The notes: generated by a model from the sequence alone, not told the origin. Positions 23,702 to 35,685 are shown, counted from the first letter of the stretch. The stretch: DNA of 64,000 bases from Monilinia fructicola (GCA_008692225.1 VICG01000001.1:1848501-1912500); one strand, 5' to 3'. Made by a program: numbers and translations.

Positions 23702-25977
23702 TTATTTGGATTTCAGGCCATAAATCTCTTCCTGCTCTTTGGTAATCATCCCCGGACTTCCTACCATAGCATCCTCCCCCCTTTTTCCCTTTGGGAAGAA
23801 TATGACATCTCTGACACTCTCTTTTCCGGTCAAGACGGCCACCCATCTATCAAAGCCAATAGCAAACCCAGCGTGAGGTGGACACCCAGCTCTTAACGCT
23901 TCAAACAAATGATTGAAGTCTGACATTCTTTCATCACTCATTTCTAGTACGTGTTTCATGATGAACTTTTGTATTTCCGCCGAGTGAATACGCTTTGAGC
24001 CACCACCGAGCTCAACACCGTTAAGTACAAGATCATAATGATCAGCTGTGACTGCAAGAGGGTCAGTGAGTAGGAGGTCGACGTCGCGGGCCGTTTTAGG
24101 GGCGGTGAACGGATGGTGAGTAGAAGAAAACCCAGATCTGCCCCCTTGACCAGGATCGTTAGGGTTGGCAGTATCAAGAGTAAAGAGTGGGAAGTCTGTG
24201 ACCCAGAGATAATGAAGTCCTGGGATAGGAGCAAGAAGTTTTTTCGAATATTGCGGCCTTGTAAAGTGCGAGTCGAAGTTTACCTAGAGTTGTGGATCCG
24301 CCGGAATGACGAGTATTGGGCCGCGCTTGAAGGACAAGCAGATCGCCTTCATCAAAAGTGGGATGTGGCATCAGGTCCTCGTGGGTCGACCTCTATGTGG
24401 GGGGAAGATGGAAGAGAAGAGTACAAGTGTTTCAGTGCCTCAGCACCTTCAAATCCAAATGCTTGAAGACCTTCTAATGGCCTCTTAGGGTCGAATACAA
24501 ATATTCCTGGAGGGCCATCCGGGTTTTTCTGGAAAACTTCGGCATCTGCAGAGTCCATAAACTTGCGGATGAATTGTTGTACTTTCCTAGGGTTACCACC
24601 AAGTCGGAATTTACAAGCTTCGATTATAGGATTTTCAATCGAAGTCAGCATACTCTTGAGGCTTGCTGGCAGGATTGGATCTACGCGATGAATCTGCATC
24701 AATTAGCTTCGCTCAGGGAATGATGCTAGTATCTTTACCAAGTCCACAATTCTGAGATCAGGTTTGTCAGACCCATGTTTTGACATGGCTTCCTCATATG
24801 TCATTCTTGGGAACTGTTTCTTCTCGGGTAATTCAGGGATACCAATCATTCCAATCCGTCCAGACGATATCTGATCATGCATGGCTTTCACCAGCCTTTC
24901 CACCGTCTGCATGACACCTTGACCGTCTGTCCATGATATTTCCATATCAATCTACCTGGTATTAGCCCATTTTCAACTGTACTATTTTGATGATACAGTA
25001 CCTGAGTAAACTCTGGCTGCCTATCTGCCCGAAGATCTTCATCCCGAAAGCATTTAGCAAATTGAAAATATTTGGTGACGCCGCTTGCCATCAAAATTTG
25101 CTTGTATTGTTGCGGGCTTTGCGGTAGAGCATAGGCATAACCTGGGTTTCTGGTGGGAACGAGGAACTCTCGTGCACCTTCAGGAGTTGACTTGAACAAA
25201 ATGGGGGTCTCAATCTCATCAGCACCCTCAGAACTTAGATGTTCCCTGACTGACTTAGCTAGCTTTGAGCGAAACAATAATCTTTCCCTAAGGTCTCGTT
25301 CGAAGCGCACTTCTAGATGCCTGGATTCAGGCCCAAACTTTTTGAGCCGGTCCAACAATAATGTCCTTTGGAAATGAATTGATTGCCATTACTTCTTCGG
25401 CATGAATTTCAAAGTCTGCAAGGTTCTCATTTCCATTGACAGGCAGCGATTTGAGCATAGTTCCCGCCGTTTGATTTGGCTTCTTTACCTTGTACTGCAG
25501 AACTCCTGTCACAGATACAGCGCTGTGTTCCTTGATACTCTTGACAATCTCTCCAATCTTCCCTCCTTCGGAACTCTCTTTTAACATAATTTGGACTCCG
25601 TCTTCTGCAGAAGACCCTCTACTTATTCTAGCAAACATGAGCCCTTTACTCAACTGCTTCTTGTTGCGTAGGAAACCAGTGATGGTGACCCTTTTGCCAA
25701 TGTTACATGGTTGTAATGTGATCCATGGATGTAACGAATCGAGAGCAATGGCTGGAATAGTAACTGAATGCAAGATATTAGCAAGATGTTACATTTTATG
25801 AGACTTATGCTTACAGCTATTTCTGTATTCTTCCCAGAATGTGCCATTTATGTCAATGTTAACTTGTTCTTCTGCCACGCTCGATCGAGGATTGGTATTT
25901 GTTAAACTTCTCTGATGAACAAGTGAAGATATTCCAATTGTGCGATTCCATGGTATGGCCTTACTCCTCAGGAGCAT
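23702..25977 (-). CDS. mitochondrial aspartyl-tRNA synthetase (class II), frame broken three times
   Basis: Charges mitochondrial tRNA-Asp for organellar translation. Minus-strand exons are 25977-25815, 25763-25002, 24951-24739 and 24693-23702. The start [15 protein letters not shown] is a likely mitochondrial presequence. The OB-fold anticodon domain runs from [18 protein letters not shown]. Class II motif 2 is in [18 protein letters not shown], joined across an intron to IDMEISW. The bacterial-type insert carries KPDLRI, and GDLLVLQAR and [12 protein letters not shown] follow. Motif 3 is [19 protein letters not shown]. Frame changes lie at 25339-25343 (five T), 24354-24357 (four A) and 24239-24244 (six T), each one base too long. 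Setting three bases aside, all exon phases close at 708 residues. Such an enzyme is required for respiration, so errors in the sequence are more likely than decay. Confidence 0.87.
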
Positions 25978-28698
25978 TCCATTTCTCAGTAAATGCCTAT
26001 GACAGCATGATACTAAGGTCATGATTAGAATCAATGTTTTTCTTACTATGGTTTGTGAATCGAATGATTCACATGCAAGTACCCAATACAAAATATCGAA
26101 GCTCTCCAGGAATGGTTAGCGTCTCGGAAAACTCCGTCCCTCAATTTTTTGCATATTATCTCGCGAACTTTTTCAACTTCTCTTTTTCTTCTTCATCCTT
26201 CCAAGTTTTATACAAGTAAGACCCCAACTCAACACTAATCCTTCAAATTCATGCGCAATTGCTAACATATATTCAACAGATGATGAAAAGCCAGCGTGTA
26301 TTATTTGAGTACGATTCCTCCTTTTCAAGCCTGCAAACTCTCCCTTCACCGGGCTTCAGTGGTCTGCTTGCGAGAACTGGATGGAAGAGTGAAATAAGCG
26401 TTCGACACACCCTCCTTGTTTTAAACGGACGCGATAAAGGCATCTCTGAACCTTAAATCTTGGAAGGCTCTAATTTTACAATGTTTTTGACACAAAGAAT
26501 GCGATGGAATGAATCTTTCCAATGGTCATCTTCCAAAGCTCAATATCACCCTCACCGAATTCCACAAGATGCCAATGATTCTGAAATTTCTTTGGTGCTG
26601 ACACTGCAAGGATTATTGTAATCTCGATGTTTTGGGCGACGTGTTGATGATGGCAAATGTTTAGGGAACACAGTGGCACAGAGTGATGTCTGACGCACAT
26701 AATGGTTTTCTCGGTGCGGGGGATATGCAGGTAGGTAAGTGAGGTGTTGGCATAGTCTCTTCAAATCTACGTAGATGGTTGAAAATATATTAATTTCGAG
26801 GTCATAACAAACAAACGCATAATTCCCTCCCTTTTCATATGATCATGGGATCCTTATACACTCTGAGGCATTGAATCCCAGAAACGTCTCAAGATCTAAT
26901 TGTGGCTTATTATCATTCGCCAATCTAGATACCAGCATCCTTGTGACAGTTCAGTTCATGCAGTATTTGCGATGATAATATGGATTTATATTTATATGAT
27001 CCAAGCAACAGTTGGAGCGGGTGGAGGGAGAGCTCTGGACGTACCTAGTATGTATAGTATGAAGGAATAACTTGACGAATAGCTCATCAAAGCAAGTTGA
27101 AAGCGAAGAAGACATTAATAAGTATGTACTCTGTACCTACCTACCTATACTTGGTACACTTGGTATTGAATTGGTATACGAGATGTCCTTCGTATAGGTA
27201 ATATATGAAGGTTTGGTTTTGACTTTTCCCTTCTTTTCATGATTCACAGTCAACGTTAAGTTGACGTTGAACTACTAGTACAGAGGACAGAAATATCTAT
27301 ATCTCAATATAAAACTGACGCAAGGGATCACTCATTGCCGCACCCGACTACTAGTACTTTATATACCTACGGAGGACGGAGTAGGTAGTAGGTAAGGGTA
27401 GATGTAAACTTTCCTCTTGAGTCTTAACCGAATCTAGTCATAAACCTCACATACCCAATATATCTAATGTACCTAATGATTCGGAAAATCGGATAAGCAT
27501 ACAGTACCTAACCTTGTACCTACCTAGTACGTCCCTACCTAATCGTCGGTGCTAATTACCATCTACCTGGGTAGTATCTATCCAGTATCTACGGAGGGAG
27601 CACTTACCTGCTTACCCACCTCAACCTAACGCGGCCGATTTCTCTTTCATTCCCCCTTCGCTACGTGAGAAGATCGGGTTGGTGATTGGGTATGCATAAT
27701 TAGATAGATGTAAGAATCAGTAAGATAGATCTACAAAGTACAGAGTACAGAGTACTGTATCTAGATTGGTAAGGTAGGGGGAGGGTAGCGAGGCAGTAGA
27801 CCTTTCATTTTGATATCATTGAATTAACAGTACAGAGTAAATTATACCTCAAGTGCTCATTCTGTACCTGCCCAGGTGGTAGTCAAGATACCTACTGCCT
27901 CCCTAACTAGAGTAGATAGATCCATAGGATAGTACTCGAGTAGGTCGCTAGATATTCTCATTACCCACCCCTTCATCCCTTTTATCCCTTTCATGTTCGT
28001 CCTTTGGTACTATGGTATTTCTGCATATTCAATTGAAACCTTCCAATCATTCGTTCATTCGTTCATCCATTCATTAGATCTATACTTGAGTATATATATA
28101 TATATTATATATATATTATATATACGTATATATACAACAAGTACCTACCTACTTGCCTACCCCCAGGGCTAGCTACGGTAATACCCAATACTATCAATAA
28201 TAATTCCTTTTAGTCCTTTTGCAGGGTTTCAAGGTTCTTCATAAAATTAATATTCCTTGTCATCATTTCGATTAAGTACAGCTACGGCACTGACTGACTG
28301 ACGGACGGATTGGTACCTTACTATCTACACATCGAAACGACCACTACGGACGACAAAGCCAAATGAATGGAACAATCACCCTAGCCTGACGCTGAACGAC
28401 TTTAAAGTATTCAAAGTATTCAGTTCAAAACTCCTTTAATCTTCCTCCAAGCAAACCTTTTTGTGTCACGTAATTCAAACAACAATCATACACCATACAT
28501 CATACATCACCTACATACATAATACATCACCATCCTTTACTACCCACCCCTTTGCTCAATCACGCATTCCCGAATACATCCGGACCTACATAATATCTAT
28601 TCAATCTCAAGAAGAGGGAAACCCGCGCATCTGGGAGTGAAATACTCCCCCTTGGTCCGTTGATTGTCGCATTGTAGCTGGCAATATCAAGGTTTAAG
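25978..28698. other. 2.7-kb upstream region between divergent genes
   Basis: Separates the divergent DARS2-like and AP180 genes. A spliced leader-like arrangement at about 26112-26456 (GTAAGA donor at 26216, CAACAG acceptor at 26278) could be a small gene of unknown kind. It would encode a 58-codon frame from 26279 but has no recognised family. From about 27000 to 28300 the DNA is full of TACCTACC/GTAGGTAG and TACTCCGTA-like elements, plus an alternating TATATA tract at 28091-28133. No other gene is supported. Confidence 0.4.
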
Positions 28699-30886
28699 AT
28701 GTCGAGTTCTTTTGAGAAGTCTGTGAAAGGCGCAACAAAGATCAAGGTATGACATGTTCAACATTGTATTTATTGTATCCGCTCGTGGTTAAGAGATCAT
28801 ATACTGAGCATTATTGTGAACAGGCTGCCCCTCCCAAATCAAAGTATTTATTCACCCCGATAAGGACCTGCATCGCGGATAGTGAACTAATAACTAAACA
28901 GATACATCGAACATATCTTAATAGCCACTCATTCAGGCGAAGCGGGAGTCGCTGAAATATTCAGAGCATTACAAAATCGCCTTCGAGATTCGACATGGAC
29001 CGTGGTATTTAAGAGTTTGATTACAGTTCATTTGATGATCAGAGAAGGGTCTCCAGATGTAACATTGGCATATCTTGCGCGGCATAGGAACATGCTAGCA
29101 ATAAGCAGTTTCACCGACGGTGTGTACCCAGAGAATTGTTCTGCGATTCTTTGCATGATGGCTTGGCCATGACAGGTATCGATGTTCATGAGTCTGTGCT
29201 AATAGAGCATGGCAAAGTGCAAACCCAGGGACGGAATATTCGACATTACACGAACTATCTGACGGAACGCGCCAAATCATTTAGAGACACAAAATGCGAT
29301 TTTGTACGTGGCGCAGAGGGAAGACTGGAGAAGTTGTCAGTCGAGAAGGGACTGCTGCGAGAGACCGAATCCGTACAGCATCAGATCACATCATTGCTGA
29401 AATGCGACGTATGGTTGATACCCGATTTTTGATAAACTTTGCTAAAGCCAGTGTAGATTTTGGATAACGAACCCGATAATGAGATTACGATTACAGTCTT
29501 TAGGATGCTGGTATTTGGATCTTCTGGCACTCTTCCATGTTATAAACCAGGCGATGATCAACATCTTGGGTACTTGATTTCATATACAAGCAAGACATTT
29601 TGCTAACAAGACCGCAGGTCATTTCTTTGAGATGTCAAAACCCGATGCAGAACGAGCTATGGAGATATATAGGAATTTCACCCGACAAACGGATTTTGTG
29701 GTTTCATACCTCAGCGTTGCCCGGCAATATGAGCATCAAACGCGAGTGGAGGTGCCCAAACTCAAGCACGCCCCGGTCAACCTTGGAAAGCAGTTAGAGG
29801 ACTACTTTGATGGATCCGGACTTCGAGGTTAACAGGAGACAATATCTTGCAGAGCAGGAGTCTACCAAGGGAGGAAAGAGCGGCGCAAGTAAGCCATTCG
29901 CAGTGACCTCCAAGAGCGAAAGCGAAACTAGAGCCGCGACCGGACGTTCTTTTCCTGATGCTGGGCAAACATCTTCTTCAAGCGCTACCACACAGCCTCC
30001 TAAAGCACCCGCCGCAGATTTGATTGACTTCTTCGACTCTATTGATACACCGCAGCCAATGGCCACTCAAGTGGGAGGAATGCAGCAACCACCTCAATTC
30101 AATGGAGGTCCTTTCCAAATGCAGCAGCAACAGCAACAGTTCCAACAAAATGGTTTCGTCCAACAGCAAACAGGCTTTCAAGATCCAGGACAGTTTGCTC
30201 AACAGCAAGGCTTCAATGGCGCTTTCAATATGCCGCCCCAAGCACCTGTGCAACAACAACAACAACCGCAACCACAACCCTTGCAACCACATTTTACCGG
30301 TGCGGGATTTGGTGGCTACACTCCCCAGCAAGCATTTCAACCGTCAGGTCTCCCTTCCATTCCTCAAGAATCTGCTGTAAATTTCCAGCAACTGGGACAG
30401 CAACAAACGACTCTACAAACTCCCCAGGAGACAAACCCTTTCCGGCAGTCCATGATGACGAACACTGCTGGAATGGCTGGGCCCTCTTTCCCTGCATCAC
30501 CCCCCATGACATCGCCGGCAACTCGACAATCAACAAATCCTTTTGCCAAGTCAATATCACCACAACCACAGCCTTATACACCACCTCCTGACCAACAATT
30601 CCAGCAACAACCAATAGCAGCTCCTCTGCGATCGATGCAAACGGGTACTAACCCTTTTGCTAAGAACTTATCCATTCACTCAGCAGAACGACCTCAAACA
30701 AGTGGCCCTAGCCTTGCACCACAGCCTACTGGAAATACAAACCCGTTCCGACAAAGTCAATTTGTCAATACGGCTACTGGTATGGGTTGGCAAAACGCCC
30801 AGCAACCGATAGGAGGCGGTTTAGACCATCTTCAAACTGTTCCTGTATTTCCTCGACCTGGTCAACAACAAGCCTGGCAGCAATAA
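28699..30886 (+). CDS. AP180/CALM-type endocytic adaptor (ANTH domain), frame broken twice
   Basis: Clathrin-assembly protein of the yeast YAP1801/1802 and human CALM family. It binds PIP2 and recruits clathrin and EH-domain proteins at endocytic sites. Exons are 28699-28746, 28824-28843, 28902-29119, 29218-29408, 29457-29569 and 29618-30886. The N-terminus MSSSFEKSVKGATKIK followed by AAPPKSKYIEHIL is the basic lipid-binding part of ANTH. RNIRHYTNYLTERA and HFFEMSKPDAERAMEIY are also typical. The Gln-rich C-terminal half has a DLIDFF element and four NPF motifs (TNPFRQ, TNPFAK twice, TNPFRQ) for EH-domain partners. Frame changes at 29514-29516 and 29806-29808 (each TTT where TT keeps the frame) split the ANTH domain. 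Allowing for both, exon lengths close at 618 residues. It converges on TFB3. Confidence 0.9.
28824..28843 (+). other. 20-base microexon of the AP180 gene
   Basis: Lies between an acceptor ACAG and a donor GTATTT and encodes AAPPKS plus part of the next Lys codon. It links MSSSFEKSVKGATKIK to KYIEHIL, a conserved junction in the family. Reading through either flanking intron gives stops. Confidence 0.85.
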
Positions 30887-31252
30887 CCGAAGCGAGAATC
30901 CTTCATGAAGGTCCACAAATTTTTGGACATTATGGTTCACGTGGTTTTGGGTGCTACGATGACAATTATTTGCATTATGGGGATCATTTTAAGCATGGCG
31001 TTTTGAGGTATTGGTATTGGAAGACGCGAGTAAGGTTCAAGGTCATCAAAATGCATGATGCGATATTAAATTGCCTCTACCTGCTCACAAGGTATCTAGC
31101 TATATAAGTAACTAATTACAAAGGCCTGACCTTTGACTGTATAACCATTTCCAAATGATTTCAGACGCCAGTAAACCATGCCATTCGTCTTTAAAGTCCG
31201 TGAACTCCGTAAACCATACCCCGTCCCTCCATATTATATACCAGCTGTCCAA

Positions 31253-32343
31253 TCAAAATACATCGTCTAATTCGGTTTTAGGCTCCACCTTTATCTTTTG
31301 TGTAGATGATTGTACGGCTGCCATGGTAGCAACAGAAGGGGACCCAGACTGAGGTCGATCTCTGACCTCATCTTCAATAAAAATTTCGAGACCACTGAAT
31401 GCATCGAGCATCGCTCTTCCATAATAATCGTGAAGGCTATAACCGCCTGCCATGTGTCTGGGGTCACGTTTGACACTCTCAACCCACTGGTTATCGTAAT
31501 CATCCTGTAACACGTACTTCGTAGGCGTAAGATCAATACCTCCAAATGGATCGTAAGGTTTCTCTACCACAGGAGCCATCTTTTTCTTGAGTCCTCTAAT
31601 CGTAAGACCTTCCCCATCAGCGCTTCCGGTTCCAGCACCAATCGTAGCATCCCTCTCCCCAAATTTCTCCTCGCCGAACTCTTCTTCAAAATGATCTTGT
31701 GCGCCTGTTGTGTAATGGCAACTGCATCTCCCTCCCCGCTCGCCAGTTGATCCAGAACCTGTTTTCCGGCTCTTCTCAACATCGGCTTTCTCCTCAGCCT
31801 CCTCCCTCATAGCCGCCAACCTCCTCTGTCTCGCCATCTCCCTCTCCTCCATCTCCCGCCTCTTCCCCATCTCCACCTCTCTCAACCTCGCAATCTTGTT
31901 CTCCTCAATCGCACCCCGATTCGCCTCTCGGAACCTCCTCAGCTTCTCCTCCGCATCCTGCCTCGTCTTGCCCTTCCCATTCACCAGATCAAAGATCAAG
32001 TCTTCCGTCTCTTGCAAATAGTTGTTGTAATCCAGCAACGTCTCGAAATCATCTTCGCTGCGGTTGAACACCTCGCTCACTTTCCGTCGGATGTCACACT
32101 CGCGCTCGATGGCGAGGTCCGCAAAGAACGCCGCTTTGAATCCTTTTTTGCGCAATGTGCGACCGCAGTGCGGGACGGGGCAGGGCGCAGGCCCGGAGGT
32201 GAAGATGCGGTCGACGCAGGTGGAACACATCTTGTGGTAGCATTCTGGGTTGATGAGGAATTGGAGGGAGGGTTCAGGTAACGATTGGATTTGCAGATGG
32301 GACAGATATCGTCCGAGGGATTGTCCAGAGGTTTGCTCGGCAT
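31253..32343 (-). CDS. TFB3: TFB3/MAT1 CDK-activating kinase assembly factor (TFIIH), frame broken three times
   Basis: Links the Kin28/CDK7-cyclin module to core TFIIH, for RNA polymerase II CTD phosphorylation and nucleotide excision repair in the nucleus. The N-terminal C3HC4 RING begins DDICPICKSNRYLNP and continues FLINPECYHKMCSTC and CPVPHC, with GRTLRKKGF after it. A long coiled-coil follows, rich in Arg and Glu. The distal part has LTIRGLKKK and the C-terminal YDPFGG, then YSLHDYYGRAMLDAF. Frames change at 32270-32272 (GGG, one short; inside the RING), at 31762-31765 (TTTT, one long) and at 31661-31666 (one short). The last two enclose the conserved VLDQLASGEGDA to KKSSARR segment and compensate each other. 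The net +1 turns 1091 into 1092 bases, exactly 363 residues plus stop. It is intronless and divergent from NudC (about 265 bases between starts). Confidence 0.9.
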
Positions 32344-32608
32344 TTTGTGAGGAGGCGCTACCCACTCGGCGACGTAAATTTCTCAGACGGGGATTAATCG
32401 AGGTTGAGCTGTACAAGTGGGCGATGATGTACGTGGGTAGAAGTCGAACAACCTCGGGGCCCAGCCTGGTGGAAGGCTGGCATATCTAAGTGTGGCGCAA
32501 AAGTGGCTTTGTAAGCAAGCCCCAAAGCCTTGCGTGGTTTTCGATAACGGGACCTGTGAATCGAGCAAACCCCAATACACAAATCCCGTACGTATATCAA
32601 TTGCAAAA

Positions 32609-33392
32609 ATGGCAGACAAAGGTACATCCATTCTGCACAACTCGCTTTCTATATCTATATACCCAAAAATCTTCCTAGCTATGCCTGCCTCCTCACATCG
32701 CGATGTCTCCCTCTCCATACTCGCAGCTACCCCGCCATTCAATAGCATAGCCCAACTAACCCAAACTTCCAGAGCCAACTCCCCAAGAAGAAGCCGCAGC
32801 ACGCGCCAAGGAGGCAGCAGAACAAGCTGCCCTTCCGTATAAATGGACTCAAACAATCTCAGACCTGGATATTACCATCGAGGTCCCCGGAAACCTCAAG
32901 GCTAAAGATTTAATCGTCGATATAAAACGCCAATCACTCAAAGCAGCCGTCAAGGGTCAGACTCCTATCATTGACGTAAGCACTTTATCAGCTTTTCCCC
33001 CTCATCTCTTCCCTCCCTTCTAACATATTGGCTTGCAGGATGCACTTCCCCACGCCATCCTCCTCGACGACAGCACCTGGACCCTCACTAGCCTTCCCTC
33101 GGGCAGCAAAGCCCTCGAGATTCACCTCGATAAAGTAAACAAGATGGAATGGTGGGCACATGTCGTCGTCTCGGCACCGAAAATAGATGTAACGAAAATC
33201 ACACCCGAGAATAGTAAATTGGGAGATTTGGATGGAGAGACGAGGGGAATGGTGGAGAAGATGATGTGGGAACAGAGGGATAAGGAGATGAATGGGGGGA
33301 TCAGTAGCGAGGAGAGGAAGAAGAAGGAGATTTTGGAGAAGTTTCAGAAGGAACACCCAGAGTTGGATTTTTCGAAGGCGCAGATGAATTGA
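32609..33392 (+). CDS. nudC: NudC, nuclear movement protein
   Basis: NudC-family co-chaperone with a CS (p23-like) domain. It stabilises LIS1/NudF and other dynein-pathway clients, and in filamentous fungi it is needed for nuclear distribution. Exons are 32609-32621 (13 bases, MADK plus one base), 32773-32975 and 33039-33392, giving 189 residues. After a short Ala/Glu-rich helix ([15 protein letters not shown]), the CS domain reads [20 protein letters not shown] and continues [20 protein letters not shown]. It then runs [10 protein letters not shown] and MEWWAHVV. The family C-terminus is present as [14 protein letters not shown] and [16 protein letters not shown]. The length matches fungal NudC. 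The gene is intact, with phases 1 and 0 at the two introns. Confidence 0.94.
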
Positions 33393-33731
33393 GTAGTCCC
33401 AACCGTGGAGGTGGAAATTGATAGGATCCTTTTGGTGGGAGGATTAAAAGGGAGGGGAGATGAGTATGCGGAGCTGCTATAGTACACAGCGACTATCATA
33501 AAGATACCTATCTATCGGCGAGAATCGAAACACAAAAGTATCATTTTGCTTTCCTATGCAGCATAAATATTTGCGTATCCCGTCCAGGACCAGGAATCTC
33601 TGATTGCACATTGGCCATTGGCCATTTCGCCATTCCTTTTTGGGTATTGTACACCCTTCCTCATATATCACATATTCTATTTGCAGTCCCAAAGATCCTC
33701 CAAACTTTTGTACTTCGACACAATCGCAACC

Positions 33732-34802
33732 TTATCTCTCTCCTGCCAATCGTCGACTTTGCACTTCAGACAAAGCTTTGCTCCCGCTCAAAAAATGCGA
33801 TTAATCCTACAACACCGGCAGCGGGCAGAGTCTGGAACAAGGTCCAGCTTGAATAATACAGAAAGAAGATGCCTTCCATAGCAATGATCGAGCCATAAAA
33901 TAGGCCGTGCGAAATTGGTGCAGCAGATGTAGCCTTAGAAAGATGAGAAAGATTGGCTCCAAGGTAAGCCCACTATTGAGAAAGAATCAGTACTGGCGGC
34001 AAAGGAGCTTCCACGGGGAATACGTACAGCACCCAACAATACTGGGACAGTAGCTATAACTGCAAGCGCGAAAGCGAGAGAGAAGATCTTAGGTCCACTC
34101 TGTGGATCGGGACGGAAGATGTGTGTTAATCTCAGGTAGTTTTCCATATCTCAATGGCTTCTCATATGTGGGAACCGGTTTGCTAGGGTCGAGGGAGAGG
34201 GCGAGATCGAAAACATGGTTGCCAAATGCTTGCGCGGAACCAAAAGATGCGAGGACAATGGTGGCACGTAAAGGTTTGGAGCTTGTGAGAAGTTGGATTG
34301 GCAGATCTTTTTGAGTCTACACGTTCATTAGCATATTATCTCATTGTTGTCGTTAATTGTTAACATTCTGAAAACGTACAAAGTCAACCTTTCCTTTACC
34401 AGACTCCTTGACGGAGAATGGAAAGGTAGCTTCAAGTCCGGTGTCTTGATCTCTGAGGAGTAAAAATGCCTGATGTGGTCGTTTGCCAGCACGATCTTCA
34501 GTAGCCGTAAGGACGATTTTGAGGGTATTCCGCTACGCCAAGGGATACTGGTTTTGCAAGAGGGACATGATCTGATAGTCTGCGGAATAAGCAATTAGCA
34601 CCTTTTACCCCAGAACCCTCGTCATTTCCAGCTATGCGTATATATTTCCTTTGAAAACATACTTGTCCTTGAATCCTCCAGCAACACCCTTTCCGCTCAC
34701 AGAAACAATATAGCTTCATCAAAAGCTCCATGATGAGGCAGCATTGGCAATTCCAACACCAATAAGCACCAATGAAGGTATCAAAGAACTCAAAAGACGC
34801 AT
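33732..34802 (-). CDS. SWP1: oligosaccharyltransferase subunit Swp1 / ribophorin II, frame broken five times
   Basis: ER membrane subunit of the N-glycan oligosaccharyltransferase. Minus-strand exons are 34802-34663, 34579-34380, 34316-34028 and 33972-33732. A signal peptide MRLLSSLIPSLVLIGVGIANA is followed by SSWSF. Then come SGKGVAGGFKDK, LSDHVPLAKPVSLG and KRPHQAFLLLRDQDTG. KDLPIQLLTSSKPLRATIVL, GNHVFDLALSLDPSKP and IFRPDPQSGPKI follow. Three membrane helices close the protein, with LGANLSHLSKATSAAP between the first two. Frame changes are inferred at 34721-34724 and 34703-34705 (compensating pair), 34531-34532, 34126-34127 and 33790-33795 (six A). With these allowed for, every exon closes in phase and the length is 288 residues, close to yeast Swp1 (286). 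It converges on NudC. The gene should be essential, so the breaks are most likely sequence errors. Confidence 0.85.
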
Positions 34803-35685
34803 TTTGACAGAAAATTCGTTATGATATTAAGAGTTGCAATTGAGATTCACGGGGAGCTCTTAGCCACGTAAGAGCTCCAATTGAGAACACATTTCGGGAC
34901 AATCTTATCGCGCGGGAGCGCTTAGGGCGCCAAATATGGATACACGGATTTATATTACGCCGAGCCAGCTCCACGGACTCGCTCGCGTATATACGTTATA
35001 CTCCCTGTGAACTGGTTGTTGATGTGCAAAGTTGCCATGCAATCTTGTTGTATCATAGCAGTATGATATCTAATGATCCATGTTAGAACCTTTAATTTGA
35101 AATATGAGACAATCTACTCCTCCTTCCCATCTAATCGCCCCCATCACCACAACATCTAACCTTCACGTGCACATTTATATCTCTCTTCAATCCGGGCAAT
35201 TTAGCATAGCAGCACATAATCTCAGATCTCGAGTGCTACACTTGAAAGTTGTCCAAGTCACCGCGAAACCCTAGTTCATATGTCATCTTACGAGTTTATG
35301 GTATCATGTTCCTCTGTCAAGTAAGAATGTTTGCGCGGGAGGCGGGGCTCAAAGAAGACTCGTTGACAATAATGAAAATTGTTTTGAGTGAGTGAGCCTA
35401 TCAAGAAGGTCGAATGATTATGTTTTTGTAGATTACCATAAAGCTACGAAAGCGAAAGACATGTCGCATTTATAACCGGCATTAAGGATTAAAATGTAAT
35501 ATTCAAAAAGCATGCTATATTCGGAACAGTCATGGACAAGCAGCTTTTGCCATAGCCAATGAAACATACAGGGCATGTTAGCTTGTCAGCCTGCTTCATG
35601 ATGATAATTCATGAATTGGAGGTACGCTCTAACTTTACAACTGACAGATATCTGTTTGTCATTATCGTCCTTGAGTTTTGTAACA
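34803..35685. other. intergenic region, no gene seen
   Basis: Upstream of SWP1 (-) and of the broken Zn2Cys6 gene (+). It contains a CACGTG-like site near 35164 (TTCACGTGCACA). No coding frame with recognisable content is seen. Confidence 0.4.

Noticed and set aside
29514..29808. Programmed ribosomal frameshifting in AP180
   Set aside because: Two +1-type events at plain TTT runs in a gene whose family is not frameshifted, with the same pattern in six other genes, point to sequence error.
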